Positions 26,081-36,101 of a stretch of DNA of 64,000 nt are shown here, piece after piece. This DNA comes from an uncultured Pelagibacteraceae bacterium (GTDB taxonomy: Bacteria > Pseudomonadota > Alphaproteobacteria > Pelagibacterales > Pelagibacteraceae): contig CACNRD010000001.1 in NCBI GenBank assembly GCA_902622795.1, forward strand, positions 186,001 to 250,000, in the 5' to 3' direction. A program made the position numbers and the translations under genes. Each line of letters begins with the position of its first letter. Position 1 is the first letter of the stretch. The notes under the pieces are model-generated. The model saw nothing but the letters and a program-made list of their open reading frames with translations. It ran no database searches and was not told the DNA's origin.

Positions 26081-27334
26081 ATGAGAAATAAGTACTCTAT
26101 ATTTTCTTTATTTAAAAATGCTTTGTCATATCATGAAAATTGGCAAAGAGCCTGGAAAGATCCAGCACCTAAAAAAGAATATGATGCTGTAATTGTTGGT
26201 GGCGGTGGTCACGGTTTAGCAACAGCATATTACTTAGCAAAAAAACATAATATGCAAAACATTGCTGTAGTAGAAAAAGGTTGGATTGGTGGTGGAAACA
26301 CCGGTCGTAATACAACAATTATTAGATCAAATTATTTATGGGATGCTAGTGCAGGTTTGTATGATCATGCCTTAAAAATATGGGAAGGTTTGTCACAAGA
26401 ACTAAATTATAATGTTATGTTTAGTCAAAGAGGTGTAATGAACCTTGCTCACAATTTACAAGATGTGAGAGATTTAAAAAGAAGAACTCACGCAAACAGA
26501 CTGAATGGAATAGATGCAGTTTATTTAAACACTGAGGAAGTAAAAAAATTTTGTCCAATTATAAATACATCACAAGATATTAGATATCCTGTTTTGGGTG
26601 GTACTTTACAAAGAAGAGCTGGTACAGCTAGACATGATGCAGTTGCATGGGGATATGCCAGGGGTGCAGATGAAATGGGAGTTGATATCATTCAAAACTG
26701 TGAAGTTAAAAGTATCAAGAGAAGTGGTGATACAGTTGAGGGTATAGAAACAACAAAAGGATTTATTAAAACTAAAAAAATTGGTGTAGTTGCAGCAGGA
26801 CATTCTAGCGTAGTTGCTAATATGGCAGGTTTAAAACTTCCACTTGAAAGTAAACCCTTGCAAGCTTTAGTTTCTGAACCTGTGAAACCAATTATTGACA
26901 CTGTTGTTATGTCAAATGCTGTTCATGCATATGTTAGTCAATCAGATAAAGGTGAGCTAGTTATAGGTGCTGGTACAGATGATTATATTTCCTATTCTCA
27001 AAAAGGTAGTCATCAAATTGTAGAAGGCACTTTGAATGCAATTTTAGAATTATATCCAATTTTTAGTCGTATGAGAATGCTGAGACAATGGGGTGGTATT
27101 GTTGATATATGTCCTGATGCAAGTCCTATTCTAAGCAAAACATCGATCAAAGGATTATATTTTAATTGTGGTTGGGGTACAGGTGGATTTAAAGCAACAC
27201 CTGGTTCTGGAGATTTATTTGCTCATACTATTGCTAATGACGAGCCTCATAAACTGAATGCTGCATTTAATTTAAATAGATTTGTAAGCGGTGACCTTGT
27301 AGATGAACATGGTGCTGCAGCAGTTGCACATTAA
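26081..27334 (+). CDS. soxB: Sarcosine oxidase beta subunit
   Basis: The flavin subunit of the heterotetrameric sarcosine oxidase, 417 residues, where sarcosine is oxidised and covalent FMN is held. The dinucleotide-binding motif [20 protein letters not shown] (the GxGxxG fold) is near residue 38, followed by [17 protein letters not shown]. The C-terminal part has [15 protein letters not shown] and [16 protein letters not shown] typical of DAO-fold SoxB. It is the first gene of soxBDAG; the stop TAA shares its last base with the soxD ATG. The 67 bp upstream are shared with the divergent tRNA-Ser; I see no riboswitch there. Confidence 0.95.
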   Translation: MRNKYSIFSLFKNALSYHENWQRAWKDPAPKKEYDAVIVGGGGHGLATAYYLAKKHNMQNIAVVEKGWIGGGNTGRNTTIIRSNYLWDASAGLYDHALKIWEGLSQELNYNVMFSQRGVMNLAHNLQDVRDLKRRTHANRLNGIDAVYLNTEEVKKFCPIINTSQDIRYPVLGGTLQRRAGTARHDAVAWGYARGADEMGVDIIQNCEVKSIKRSGDTVEGIETTKGFIKTKKIGVVAAGHSSVVANMAGLKLPLESKPLQALVSEPVKPIIDTVVMSNAVHAYVSQSDKGELVIGAGTDDYISYSQKGSHQIVEGTLNAILELYPIFSRMRMLRQWGGIVDICPDASPILSKTSIKGLYFNCGWGTGGFKATPGSGDLFAHTIANDEPHKLNAAFNLNRFVSGDLVDEHGAAAVAH

Positions 27335-27609
27335 TGTTTTTAATTAATTGTCCGTATTGTGGAGAAAGAGATCAGCAAGAATTTAAAGCTGGTGGAGAAG
27401 CACACATTGAAAGACCCAAACAACCAACTGAACTAAGTGATGATGAATGGGCAGAATATTTATTTATGAGAAAAAATATTAAAGGTGTGCAGTTTGAAAG
27501 ATGGAACCATGCTCATGGTTGTCGTAAATGGTTTAATATGGCTAGAGATACATCTAATGATGAAATAAAAGCAATTTATAAAATAGGTGAAAAACCTCCA
27601 ACACAATAA
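27334..27609 (+). CDS. soxD: Sarcosine oxidase delta subunit
   Basis: A small zinc-binding subunit of 91 residues. The N-terminal CPYCGERDQQEF holds the first cysteine pair and NHAHGCRKWFNMARD the His/Cys half of the zinc site. The order beta-delta-alpha-gamma and the one-base overlap with soxB are those of the classical sox operon. Its function within the complex is structural. The pattern of GGEAHIERP and DDEWAEYLFMRKN is diagnostic. Confidence 0.94.
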   Translation: MFLINCPYCGERDQQEFKAGGEAHIERPKQPTELSDDEWAEYLFMRKNIKGVQFERWNHAHGCRKWFNMARDTSNDEIKAIYKIGEKPPTQ

Positions 27610-27610
27610 A

Positions 27611-30600
27611 ATGACACAAAATCTGAGAGTAAAATCAAGTGAATTTATAGATGAGACTAATAGAATTTCATTTAAGTTTGATGGAAAAACATACTATGGA
27701 TTTAAAGGAGATACTTTAGCATCTGCTTTAATAGCAAATAATGTTCATTTAGTTGGTAGAAGTTTTAAATATCATCGACCAAGAGGAATTATGACGTCTG
27801 GTTCTGAGGAACCGAATGCAATCGTTCAAGTAAATCCTAATTCAAATATTACAGAACCAAATGCAAGAGCAACAGAAATAGAAATTTATGAAGGTTTAGA
27901 AGCATCTAGCCAAAATTGTTGGCCAAGTGTTAATTTTGATATAGGTGGAATAAACAATTTTCTAGCTCCCCTCTTTCCAGCAGGCTTTTATTATAAAACT
28001 TTTATGTGGCCTAAAAGTTTTTGGGAGAAGTATGAATTTTTTATTAGACATTCTGCTGGCCTTGGAAAATCTCCAAATACAAGAGATCCCGATATATACG
28101 ACCATAGAAATATTCATTGTGATGTATTAGTTGTGGGTGCCGGTATATCTGGAATATTAGCAGCAAAAAATGCAGCAAAAAATAATTTCAAAACTTTACT
28201 TTTAGATGAAAAGAATGAGCTTGGTGGATCAACAATATTTGAAGCAAATGAAGACAATAAAATTAATCATAATTCAGCATTTGAATGGTTAAAAAAAGAA
28301 ATTAATGAACTTAAAAATATTAAGAATCTTGAGATTAAAACTAGAACAAGCGTAGCAGCATATCATCAATACAATTATTTACTTGCTAGAGAAAATTTAA
28401 CAGATCATTTAGTCAAAAAGGATAAAAAAAATAAAATTAGACAACGACTTCTTAAAATTAGAGCTAAAAAAGTGATTTTAGCAACAGGTGCACTAGAAAG
28501 ACCTTTAATTTTTAATAATAATGATAGACCTGGTATCATGCTCTCTTCAGCTATTAAAAAATATAGTAATTTTTATGGTGTTGCATGTGGAACTAAAAAC
28601 ATTTTTTTCACAAATAATGATAGTGCTTATGAAAGTGCTTTATCATTGCATAATAAAGGAATTAAGGTTGAAGCTATTATAGATATCAGGGAATATTCTG
28701 ATGCAAAAATAATTAAAAAAATTAATGATGCTGGTATAAAAATATACTGGGCACATACAATTGTTGATACTAAAGGGTACAAACGATTAAGTGGCGTATC
28801 TATAATGAAACTTTCAAATGACGGTACATCGGTTACTGGTAATAAAATTTCTATTTCTTGTGATTGCTTAGGTATTGCAGGCGGTTGGACACCTGCCGTA
28901 CATTTATACACGCAATCTGGTAGTAAACTAACCTTTGATGAAGAACGAAAAATTTTTTTTCCTAAAACTGATACCAAAGAACAAATTAGTGTTGGATCCT
29001 GTGGCGGCGACTTTGAACTAGATGAAATAATTACAAATTTAAATTATAAATTAAAAAATTTTTTGAACATCAACAAAACTGATTTTGAAGGTATTACTTT
29101 AGAAAATGATCATGAAACTTCAAAAAGAAATATTTGGCTTTTACCCTCTGATCAGACTATTGGTAAAACTAAGCCTTTTGTCGATTACCAGAATGATGCA
29201 ACAGCAAAAGACATAAAACTCGCACTAAGAGAGGGTTTTAGATCAATCGAGCATGTTAAAAGATATACAACAACAGGAATGGGCACTGACCAAGGTAAAC
29301 TTGGAAATATGCATGCTTTAGGAATCATTGCAGATACAGCAGGTGTAAAAATGGGAGAATTAGGGACGACAACTTTTAGACCACCATACACTCCTTTAAC
29401 ATTTGGAACTATTGTTGGAAGAAATGTAGGAGAATTTTTTGATACATTCCGAAGAACTCCTATGAATGATTGGCACATTAAAAATAAAGCTGAATTTGAA
29501 AATGTTGGACAGTGGAAAAGATCATGGTATTACCCTAAAGAAGATGAAACAATGCATCAAGCCGTTCAAAGAGAAAGTAAAGCAGCTAGACAGAGTGCTG
29601 GAATATTAGATGCTTCTACCTTAGGTAAAATTGATATTCAGGGAAGTGATGCTTCTGAATTTTTAAATAGAGTTTACACTAACGCATGGTCAAAACTTGC
29701 TATTGGTAAATGCAGATATGGATTGATGCTTAATGAGGACGGTATGGTTTATGATGATGGTGTTACGACGAGACTAGGTGAAAATCATTATATTATGACA
29801 ACTACAACAGGTGGTGCCGCAAATGTTTTAGGAAAACTTGAAGATTACCTTCAGACTGAATGGCCCGAGTTAGACGTATATTTAACTTCTGTCACAGATC
29901 ATTTTGCAACAGCTAGTCTATGTGGTCCTAACAGTAAAAAAATTTTAAATAAAATTATTCCTGATTTAGATTTATCAGATGACAATTTTCCACACATGTC
30001 ATTTAAAGAGGTATTAATTGATAGAATCAAATGCAGAATTATGAGAATAAGTTTTACAGGTGAGCTGAGTTATGAGATTAATACACCAGCAAGTTATGGT
30101 GAGGCTATATGGCAAAAATGTATAGAGGCTGGAAAAGAATTTAATATTACTCCCTATGGAACAGAAACAATGCATTTATTAAGAGCAGAAAAAGGTTTTA
30201 TAATTGTAGGTCAAGATACAGATGGAACAATGACACCTATTGATCTTCAAATGGGCTGGATTGTAAGTAAGAAAAAATATGACTTTATTGGAAAAAGATC
30301 ACTTTATAGATCCGACACAATGAAAGAAGATAGAAAGCAATTAGTAGGTTTATTGACTGAAGATCCAAATATTGTTTTGGAAGAAGGTGCTCAAATTGTT
30401 TCTGAATTAAATCAAAAACCAGTTGAAATGCTTGGTCATGTAACATCAAGTTATTTCAGCCCAAATCTTAATAAATCAATAGCATTAGCAGTTGTTAAAG
30501 ATGGAAAAAATATGATGGGTAGAAAACTTTTCGTTCCAATGGAAAATAAAAATATTAGTGTCACAGTGGCTAATACAGTGTTTTATGATGAGAAAAATGA

Positions 30601-30616
30601 GAGGCTAAATGCTTAA
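27611..30616 (+). CDS. soxA: Sarcosine oxidase alpha subunit
   Basis: The large subunit of about 1001 residues that binds NAD and tetrahydrofolate. The N-terminal beta-grasp part (about 10-90) has VGRSFKYHRPRGIMTSG; a Rossmann domain follows with VLVVGAGISGILAAKNA near 180-197 and a second half LATGALERPLIF; the last 370 residues are a GcvT-like aminomethyl-transfer domain (TLGKIDIQGSDASEFLNRVY, then YGTETMHLLRAEKGF and SFTGELSYEI). I chose the ATG at 27611, two codons' space after the soxD stop, over one at 27587 that overlaps soxD. The product channels the methyl carbon to 5,10-methylene-THF. Confidence 0.96.
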   Translation: MTQNLRVKSSEFIDETNRISFKFDGKTYYGFKGDTLASALIANNVHLVGRSFKYHRPRGIMTSGSEEPNAIVQVNPNSNITEPNARATEIEIYEGLEASSQNCWPSVNFDIGGINNFLAPLFPAGFYYKTFMWPKSFWEKYEFFIRHSAGLGKSPNTRDPDIYDHRNIHCDVLVVGAGISGILAAKNAAKNNFKTLLLDEKNELGGSTIFEANEDNKINHNSAFEWLKKEINELKNIKNLEIKTRTSVAAYHQYNYLLARENLTDHLVKKDKKNKIRQRLLKIRAKKVILATGALERPLIFNNNDRPGIMLSSAIKKYSNFYGVACGTKNIFFTNNDSAYESALSLHNKGIKVEAIIDIREYSDAKIIKKINDAGIKIYWAHTIVDTKGYKRLSGVSIMKLSNDGTSVTGNKISISCDCLGIAGGWTPAVHLYTQSGSKLTFDEERKIFFPKTDTKEQISVGSCGGDFELDEIITNLNYKLKNFLNINKTDFEGITLENDHETSKRNIWLLPSDQTIGKTKPFVDYQNDATAKDIKLALREGFRSIEHVKRYTTTGMGTDQGKLGNMHALGIIADTAGVKMGELGTTTFRPPYTPLTFGTIVGRNVGEFFDTFRRTPMNDWHIKNKAEFENVGQWKRSWYYPKEDETMHQAVQRESKAARQSAGILDASTLGKIDIQGSDASEFLNRVYTNAWSKLAIGKCRYGLMLNEDGMVYDDGVTTRLGENHYIMTTTTGGAANVLGKLEDYLQTEWPELDVYLTSVTDHFATASLCGPNSKKILNKIIPDLDLSDDNFPHMSFKEVLIDRIKCRIMRISFTGELSYEINTPASYGEAIWQKCIEAGKEFNITPYGTETMHLLRAEKGFIIVGQDTDGTMTPIDLQMGWIVSKKKYDFIGKRSLYRSDTMKEDRKQLVGLLTEDPNIVLEEGAQIVSELNQKPVEMLGHVTSSYFSPNLNKSIALAVVKDGKNMMGRKLFVPMENKNISVTVANTVFYDEKNERLNA

Positions 30617-31172
30617 TTATAAAACAGCAACAAATGAAGAAATTAACTGCAATGGTGTCTTTGTTAAAGAAATTTCACCTACAATGAAATTAAATTTAAG
30701 AGGTAAAAAAAGAGAATTTTTTACTAATATAGGTAAAAATCTAAATATGCTTCTTCCAACAGAGGCTAATACCTCAACAATCAGTGATAAATTAACCGCT
30801 ATTTGGCTTAGCCCTGATGAATGGATGATAGTTACTAACGATGAGGTGAAAAAAGATACAAATGAATATAAGCTAAATGAAATACTTTTTAATGATATAT
30901 CCAAATCAAGTTTAGGTGCTATAATTGATGTTACAGATCAATTTGTTCAATTAGAAATCAAAGGGAAAAATATCTACGAAATATTTTCTGCAGGAAGTCC
31001 ATTCAATTTTAGTGAATTTAAAGATAAAAAAGGTTCATCTGTGCAAACAATTTTAAATCATATAGATGTTATAGTTCACAATAAGGGAGATCAAATTGTT
31101 AATTTATTTGTAAGAAGGTCTTTTGCTCAACATCTTTGGTCCTGGATTAATGACATTGCTTCAAGATTATAA
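30609..31172 (+). CDS. soxG: Sarcosine oxidase gamma subunit
   Basis: The fourth subunit, 187 residues, which completes the heterotetramer. Recognisable features are LNLRGKKREFFTNIGKNL, the WLSPDEWMIVT motif of GcvT-like proteins, and SKSSLGAIIDVTDQFVQLEIKG, followed by RRSFAQHLWSWINDIAS near the end. It overlaps soxA by 8 bp and ends the operon, 2 bp before the convergent nuclease gene. No methylamine, dimethylglycine or transporter gene follows it here. Confidence 0.92.
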   Translation: MLNYKTATNEEINCNGVFVKEISPTMKLNLRGKKREFFTNIGKNLNMLLPTEANTSTISDKLTAIWLSPDEWMIVTNDEVKKDTNEYKLNEILFNDISKSSLGAIIDVTDQFVQLEIKGKNIYEIFSAGSPFNFSEFKDKKGSSVQTILNHIDVIVHNKGDQIVNLFVRRSFAQHLWSWINDIASRL

Positions 31173-31174
31173 AT

Positions 31175-31702
31175 TTAATTTTTTCTTCTAAATTCCCATG
31201 GCATTTCAAATTTGCCCTGCCAAATACCAAGTTTATTATTTTTTGCATTCATTTCATCTGAAATGTATTTTTTAGAATACTTTCTATAAGCTACTGCATA
31301 ACCGTTTGATACTAACCAAGAATTGAGATTTTGGTTTCTTTTATAACATTCTCCAATAAGCCTATTATATCTATCAACATCCTTTATCTTACATTTTATA
31401 ATTTGATTATTTATTTTTTTAGTTAATTTATAAGTAGAAACTTGTCCACATAAGTAGCTCTTGGTTAACGAAAAAAAACTAATTGTTAGGTAAGGCTTTT
31501 TACATGTTTGTTTTTTTTCTGGAGCATCTATCCCATGTAACCTTATTTTTTTATTACTTATTTTAATTGTATCTCCATCAATAATTTTTGCAAAACCAGT
31601 AATTTCCTTAATTTCTTCTGACTTAACATCATTGTAAGTAAATATAAAAACGACTAAACAAATAATAATCATTATTAAAACTTTTTTTTTGGTAAAAAAC
31701 AT
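31175..31702 (-). CDS. Thermonuclease (SNase-like) family exported protein
   Basis: A 175-residue protein with an N-terminal hydrophobic signal or anchor (about 7-26) and a staphylococcal-nuclease fold. The conserved start of that fold is AKIIDGDTIKI with the calcium-binding aspartate, followed by KIRLHGIDAPEKKQTC; later parts include YNRLIGECYKRNQNLNSWLVSNGYAVAYR. The arginine and aspartate of the active site can be seen. Four cysteines may form disulfides. Likely degrades extracytoplasmic nucleic acid, possibly for nutrient recovery (inference). It follows the MATE gene by 21 bp. Confidence 0.84.
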   Translation of the reverse strand: MFFTKKKVLIMIIICLVVFIFTYNDVKSEEIKEITGFAKIIDGDTIKISNKKIRLHGIDAPEKKQTCKKPYLTISFFSLTKSYLCGQVSTYKLTKKINNQIIKCKIKDVDRYNRLIGECYKRNQNLNSWLVSNGYAVAYRKYSKKYISDEMNAKNNKLGIWQGKFEMPWEFRRKN

Positions 31703-31723
31703 CTTTAAGTAATTTAGATCAAA

Positions 31724-33061
31724 TTATGTGGTGACTAATTTATTTTTTATATAATATTTAACGTAAAAGAATAAAATAATTGATATCGACCATTGAAATG
31801 TGGCCCAAATATAAAAAAATGTTTTAAAATCTGCGTTAATATATCTGGCAATATGAAATGACAATATGGGCACTATAACGTTTCTTATAATATTATTTAA
31901 CATGGCTTTTTCTGATTTTTTTAAAGCCATAAAAAATCCATTTGAAAGAAAGAAAATTGGATATGCTGGTAAGATGAAGGCTGATATTTTTAAGTACATA
32001 GAACCATATGCGATTACTTCAGAATTAGAGGAGAAGAATTTTGGAACAATGTCAGCACTTAAATATACAAGAACACCTGAGAATAACATTAAATACAAAC
32101 CGTATTTTACTGATGTAAAATATGATTGTTCAACTCGCTTATAATATTTAGCTCCAATATTTTGAGCAATTATAGAAATAATTGCTGTATTTATTCCTAA
32201 AATAGGAAGTAAAACAACCTGTTCAATTCTAGTTGCAGACCCATAACCTGCTACTGCATATTCGCTAGAAAAACCAACATAAGTAAAAACAATAGCAGCA
32301 GCCACTGAGTATCCTAAAATAGCAACTGTTATTGGCATAGATTGAAAGAAAATATTTTTTAGAAAAAAATATTTTACTTTAAAATAACTAAAAGTAATTT
32401 TCTTTATTCTTTCATTAGTTAGAATTTTTCTAAGTACAATTAAAAGAGAAACAAATTGAGCAATTAGCGTTGCTACACCAATTCCTGATATTCCTAAAGC
32501 TGGTATAAATAAAAAACCAAAAATAAAAATAGGATTTAAGATTATATTCAAAAAAAAGGATAAAATTAAAGCATTTCTATATGTTACTGTGTCTCCTTCT
32601 GCATGTAAAAAAGAATTTAGTGCTACAACTAAAATAAACAATATTGTACCCAAGAAAATTATATTTATATATTTTAGACCTAGACTGGTGACCTCTGTCG
32701 TTGAATTCATTAATAGAAATACTTTTTCACCAAATGTAAAACCAAGTATTGATACGATTAATGAAATAATTATTGCATAGAAAATAACGTTTACAAAATA
32801 ACCTAAAACATTTTTTTCATTTTTCTCTCCAATACTGCTACCAATCAAAGATGTACCAGCTACTGTAACACCAATAGATGTGGCAATTATTATAAAGAAA
32901 ATTGGAAATGACTTACTTAAAGCAGAAAGCGCTTCAGGAGATATTTTTCCAGCATAAAAGGTATCAACTATTGTATACAGGGTTTGAAAAAGCGTTCCTA
33001 TACTAGCTGGTATTGCAAGCTTTCTGACTAAAGTTGAAACCTCATCTTTTAATAAATTCAT
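31724..33061 (-). CDS. MATE-family multidrug/cation exporter
   Basis: An inner-membrane transporter of 445 residues with about 12 hydrophobic segments. The N-terminal half begins VRKLAIPASIGTLFQTLYTIVDTFYAG, seen as AIPASIGTLFQTLYTIVDTF, with the family's P-x-x-x-x-x-L-x-x and D pattern; GVTVAGTSLIGSSIGEKNEK and a repeat in the second half support two bundles. It lies between trhO and the nuclease gene, in the gatB leftward run. Coupling ion and substrate cannot be read from the sequence. Confidence 0.87.
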   Translation of the reverse strand: MNLLKDEVSTLVRKLAIPASIGTLFQTLYTIVDTFYAGKISPEALSALSKSFPIFFIIIATSIGVTVAGTSLIGSSIGEKNEKNVLGYFVNVIFYAIIISLIVSILGFTFGEKVFLLMNSTTEVTSLGLKYINIIFLGTILFILVVALNSFLHAEGDTVTYRNALILSFFLNIILNPIFIFGFLFIPALGISGIGVATLIAQFVSLLIVLRKILTNERIKKITFSYFKVKYFFLKNIFFQSMPITVAILGYSVAAAIVFTYVGFSSEYAVAGYGSATRIEQVVLLPILGINTAIISIIAQNIGAKYYKRVEQSYFTSVKYGLYLMLFSGVLVYLSADIVPKFFSSNSEVIAYGSMYLKISAFILPAYPIFFLSNGFFMALKKSEKAMLNNIIRNVIVPILSFHIARYINADFKTFFYIWATFQWSISIILFFYVKYYIKNKLVTT

Positions 33062-33079
33062 TTAATTTGTTAGATGTTA

Positions 33080-33985
33080 TTAATATTCTTTTTGGAAGAT
33101 ATGTCTTTTTCCAACTTTTTTAGCAAGGTTAATTTGCTTTTGTCTCATTCTAAATCTTGTTTTTTGTTGATCTGTTAATTTATCGTGACAATTTGGACAT
33201 GAAACGCCTTCCTCATATTTTTTTGAATTTTTAATCTGTGGAGAAATTGGTTTTCTGCAACCACTACAAATTGAATAAGAACCAGATTTTAGACCATGTT
33301 TTAAACTAACTCTGTTATCAAAAACAAAACATTCACCTTTCCACAAACTTTTTTTTTGATTTGTCTTTTTTAAATAATTTAAAATACCACCTTTTAATTG
33401 ATACACATTACTAAAACCTTTTTTTTCTAAATAAACTGAAGCTTTTTCACAACGAATTCCACCAGTACAAAACATTGCGATAGGTTGATTTTTTTTAAGA
33501 TTTTTTAAATATTTTGGGAAATCCCTAAAATTATCAATATTTGGATTTGTAGAACCTTTAAAAGTACCAACATCATATTCAAATGGTTTTCTAGCATCAA
33601 TAACAAGTGTTTTTTTATTCCTTATTAATTTATTCCATTTGTTTGGGTCTACATGACTGTCTTTTTTTTTGATCATTTGACTAAGTTTTAAGTTCATAGG
33701 AACAACTTCAGTCTTAATTTTCACTCTAGGTTTATGGAAAGGCTGAAACAAACTTTTTGATATATTGAAACTATTAAAATCTTTAAATTTTAAAATTTTT
33801 TTTAACTTATTAATAGTAGTTTTAATATCTGGTCCCTTACCAGAAATAGTACTATTTATACCTTCTTTTGAAATTATTACCGTTCCTCGAATATTATTTT
33901 TTATTAAAACTTCATTTATCAATCTCTTATTTTTTTTTAAATACTTAATATTTAAAAACTTATAGAAACCAAATACTTCGTACAT
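33080..33985 (-). CDS. trhO: tRNA uridine(34) hydroxylase TrhO, rhodanese domain
   Basis: Oxygen-dependent hydroxylation of the wobble uridine in some tRNAs. The 301 residues have an N-terminal acylphosphatase-like domain (GTVIISKEGINSTISG near 34-49), a rhodanese domain with the catalytic cysteine C173 in AMFCTGGIRCEKAS, and a C-terminal zinc-binding tail (CSGCRKPI, then VSCPNCHDKLT). This combination is that of YceA/TrhO. The start is next to the O-methyltransferase gene (1 bp overlap). Confidence 0.92.
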   Translation of the reverse strand: MYEVFGFYKFLNIKYLKKNKRLINEVLIKNNIRGTVIISKEGINSTISGKGPDIKTTINKLKKILKFKDFNSFNISKSLFQPFHKPRVKIKTEVVPMNLKLSQMIKKKDSHVDPNKWNKLIRNKKTLVIDARKPFEYDVGTFKGSTNPNIDNFRDFPKYLKNLKKNQPIAMFCTGGIRCEKASVYLEKKGFSNVYQLKGGILNYLKKTNQKKSLWKGECFVFDNRVSLKHGLKSGSYSICSGCRKPISPQIKNSKKYEEGVSCPNCHDKLTDQQKTRFRMRQKQINLAKKVGKRHIFQKEY

Positions 33986-34632
33986 TACAATTTCCTACAT
34001 ATAGTCATTCCATCCCCTAGAGGAATTATGGTTTTCTCTACTCTTTTATCGTTAGAGACAAATTCGTTAAAGTTTTTAATGGTTTTAGTAATTTTATCAT
34101 GTTCGTTTTTCTTTGCCACTTCTCCATACCAAAGGACATTATCAATTATAATTAAGCCACTTGTATCAAGCAAACTCAACGATCTTTCATAATATTCTTT
34201 ATAGTTTCCTTTATCGGCATCTATGAATATGAGTTCAAATTTTTCTTTAATTTCATCTAAACTCTCTAGAGCTGGTTTAATTAAAGTTGTAATTTTATGA
34301 TCTTGTTTTGCTTTTTTAAAAAAATTAATAGCAACTTTATTTGTTTGCTCATTTTTATCTAATGCAATTATTTTACCATCATCAGGTAATGCTAGTGACA
34401 TAGACAAAGTACTTAAACCTGTAAATGTGCCAATTTCTAATACTTTTTTTATATTAGAAACTTTAATAATTAAATGAAGTAATTGAGTTTGTGAGATTGA
34501 TATCTGCATTCTTTTTATGTCACCAAGTGATGTATTGTACTCAATTATTTCTTTTTGGACTGGGTGAAGATTATGTCCATGTTCTAAAATATATTCTTGC
34601 AGCTCTTGTGTAATATTAAGGTCTGAACCCAT
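33985..34632 (-). CDS. SAM-dependent O-methyltransferase, caffeoyl-CoA OMT type
   Basis: A soluble class I methyltransferase of 215 residues. The SAM-binding motif is KKVLEIGTFTGLSTLSMSLA, with IIALDKNEQ as the second strand, and metal-coordinating aspartates in FELIFIDADKGNYKEYYE and LIIIDNVLWYGEV. This matches the cation-dependent OMT family (Methyltransf_3). The substrate is unknown; related bacterial proteins methylate catechols or hydroxylated tRNA uridine. The neighbour TrhO makes 5-hydroxyuridine in tRNA, and a TrmR-like partner that methylates it belongs to this same family, so a tRNA role is an attractive inference. Confidence 0.85.
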   Translation of the reverse strand: MGSDLNITQELQEYILEHGHNLHPVQKEIIEYNTSLGDIKRMQISISQTQLLHLIIKVSNIKKVLEIGTFTGLSTLSMSLALPDDGKIIALDKNEQTNKVAINFFKKAKQDHKITTLIKPALESLDEIKEKFELIFIDADKGNYKEYYERSLSLLDTSGLIIIDNVLWYGEVAKKNEHDKITKTIKNFNEFVSNDKRVEKTIIPLGDGMTICRKL

Positions 34633-34637
34633 AAACT

Positions 34638-36101
34638 TTAAAGTTTCTTCTTTAAAATCTCATTTACTAATTGAGGGTTGGCTTTTCCACCTGATACTTT
34701 CATTACTTGTCCAACAAAAAAGCCAAATAGTTTTACTTTACCTGATTTGTATTCAGTGGCTTTTTCTCGGTTATCATCAATAACTTTATCAATTAGTGCT
34801 TCTAGAGCTTTAGGATCACTTTCTTGTTTTAATCCTTTTTCTTCGACTATTTTTTTTGGGTCTTTGTCTCCTTCCATCATGTGTTCAAAAACAGTTTTAG
34901 CTATTTTCCCAGAAATAGTTCCATCTTTAATTAAATTTATTAATTTTGATAAATTACCTGCACTTATGGGGCTTTCAGTGATTTCTAGACTCTTTTCATT
35001 TAAAGCAGCAAACAACTCACCAATTATCCAGTTAGTAGCAAGTTTCACATCCGATTTTTTTATTACATTTTCAAAATAATTAGAGGTTTCATAATCTGAA
35101 ACTAAAATGGTTGCCTCATAAGGAGATACTTTAAATTTTTCAATAAATCTTTTTTTCTTTTCATCAGGTAGCTCTGGAATTTCTAATTTTAACTTTTCTA
35201 TAAAATCATCTGAAACCTCTAAAGGCAAAAGATCTGGATCAGGAAAATATCTATAGTCATGTGCATCTTCTTTTGATCTCATTGATCTTGTCTCATTTTT
35301 TTTGGTATCAAAAAGTCTAGTCTCTTGATCAATATATTGACCATCTTCGATAAGATCTACTTGTCTATTAGCTTCATATTCAATAGCCATTTGCATAAAT
35401 TTTATTGAGTTTACATTTTTAATTTCACATCTAGTTCCGAATTCTTTGGATCCTTTTTTTCTAACAGAAACATTCACATCAGCTCTTAATGAACCCTCTT
35501 GCATGTTCCCGTCACACGTTCCAAGATATCTCATTATTGATCTTAATTTTTTTACATAAGCATTTACTTCACCTGGTGATCTTAAATCTGGTTTACTTAC
35601 AATTTCCATTAAGGCGACACCTGATCTATTCAGATCAACAAATGTATTTTTTGGGTCTAAATCATGTATGCTTTTGCCAGCGTCTTGTTCTAAGTGTAAT
35701 CTCTCAATACCAACCTCTTTTTGACCATGCGGCATATCTAAAATAACCTTCCCCTCACCTACAATTGGATCTTTAAATTGAGATATTTGATATCCTTGGG
35801 GTAGATCTGCATAAAAGTAATTTTTTCTATCAAAAACAGATCGTTTATTTATTTTCGCTTTTAGTCCTATGCCAGTTTTTATTGCCTGTTTAACACAATA
35901 TTCATTTATAACTGGCAGCATACCTGGCAAAGCAGCATCAACTAAACTTACCTGGGTATTGGGTTCTGCGCCAAATTTAGTTGATGATGTTGAAAATAAC
36001 TTTGATTCTGAAGTTACTTGAGCGTGAACCTCTAAGCCTATTACAACTTCATATTGATTATCTTTTCTATTGATTAGATAATCTGATTTATCTTTACTCA
36101 T
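34638..36101 (-). CDS. gatB: Asp-tRNA(Asn)/Glu-tRNA(Gln) amidotransferase subunit B
   Basis: The subunit that binds misacylated tRNA and activates the carboxylate with ATP. From ATG 36101, which forms an ATGA overlap with the gatA stop, it has 487 residues; an ATG at 36113 would add four. Features are [58 protein letters not shown] and [10 protein letters not shown], with the YqeY-like tail [15 protein letters not shown]. The gatC-gatA-gatB order shows that Gln-tRNA and/or Asn-tRNA are made indirectly. Confidence 0.96.
   Translation of the reverse strand: MSKDKSDYLINRKDNQYEVVIGLEVHAQVTSESKLFSTSSTKFGAEPNTQVSLVDAALPGMLPVINEYCVKQAIKTGIGLKAKINKRSVFDRKNYFYADLPQGYQISQFKDPIVGEGKVILDMPHGQKEVGIERLHLEQDAGKSIHDLDPKNTFVDLNRSGVALMEIVSKPDLRSPGEVNAYVKKLRSIMRYLGTCDGNMQEGSLRADVNVSVRKKGSKEFGTRCEIKNVNSIKFMQMAIEYEANRQVDLIEDGQYIDQETRLFDTKKNETRSMRSKEDAHDYRYFPDPDLLPLEVSDDFIEKLKLEIPELPDEKKKRFIEKFKVSPYEATILVSDYETSNYFENVIKKSDVKLATNWIIGELFAALNEKSLEITESPISAGNLSKLINLIKDGTISGKIAKTVFEHMMEGDKDPKKIVEEKGLKQESDPKALEALIDKVIDDNREKATEYKSGKVKLFGFFVGQVMKVSGGKANPQLVNEILKKKL

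Noticed and set aside
28627..28977. A 116-codon frame antisense to soxA
   Set aside because: It lies within conserved soxA sequence and lacks any start signal or domain.
34678..35079. A 133-codon open frame on the plus strand inside gatB
   Set aside because: It is fully antisense to the well-conserved gatB gene, has no recognisable domain and reflects the codon pattern of the real gene.
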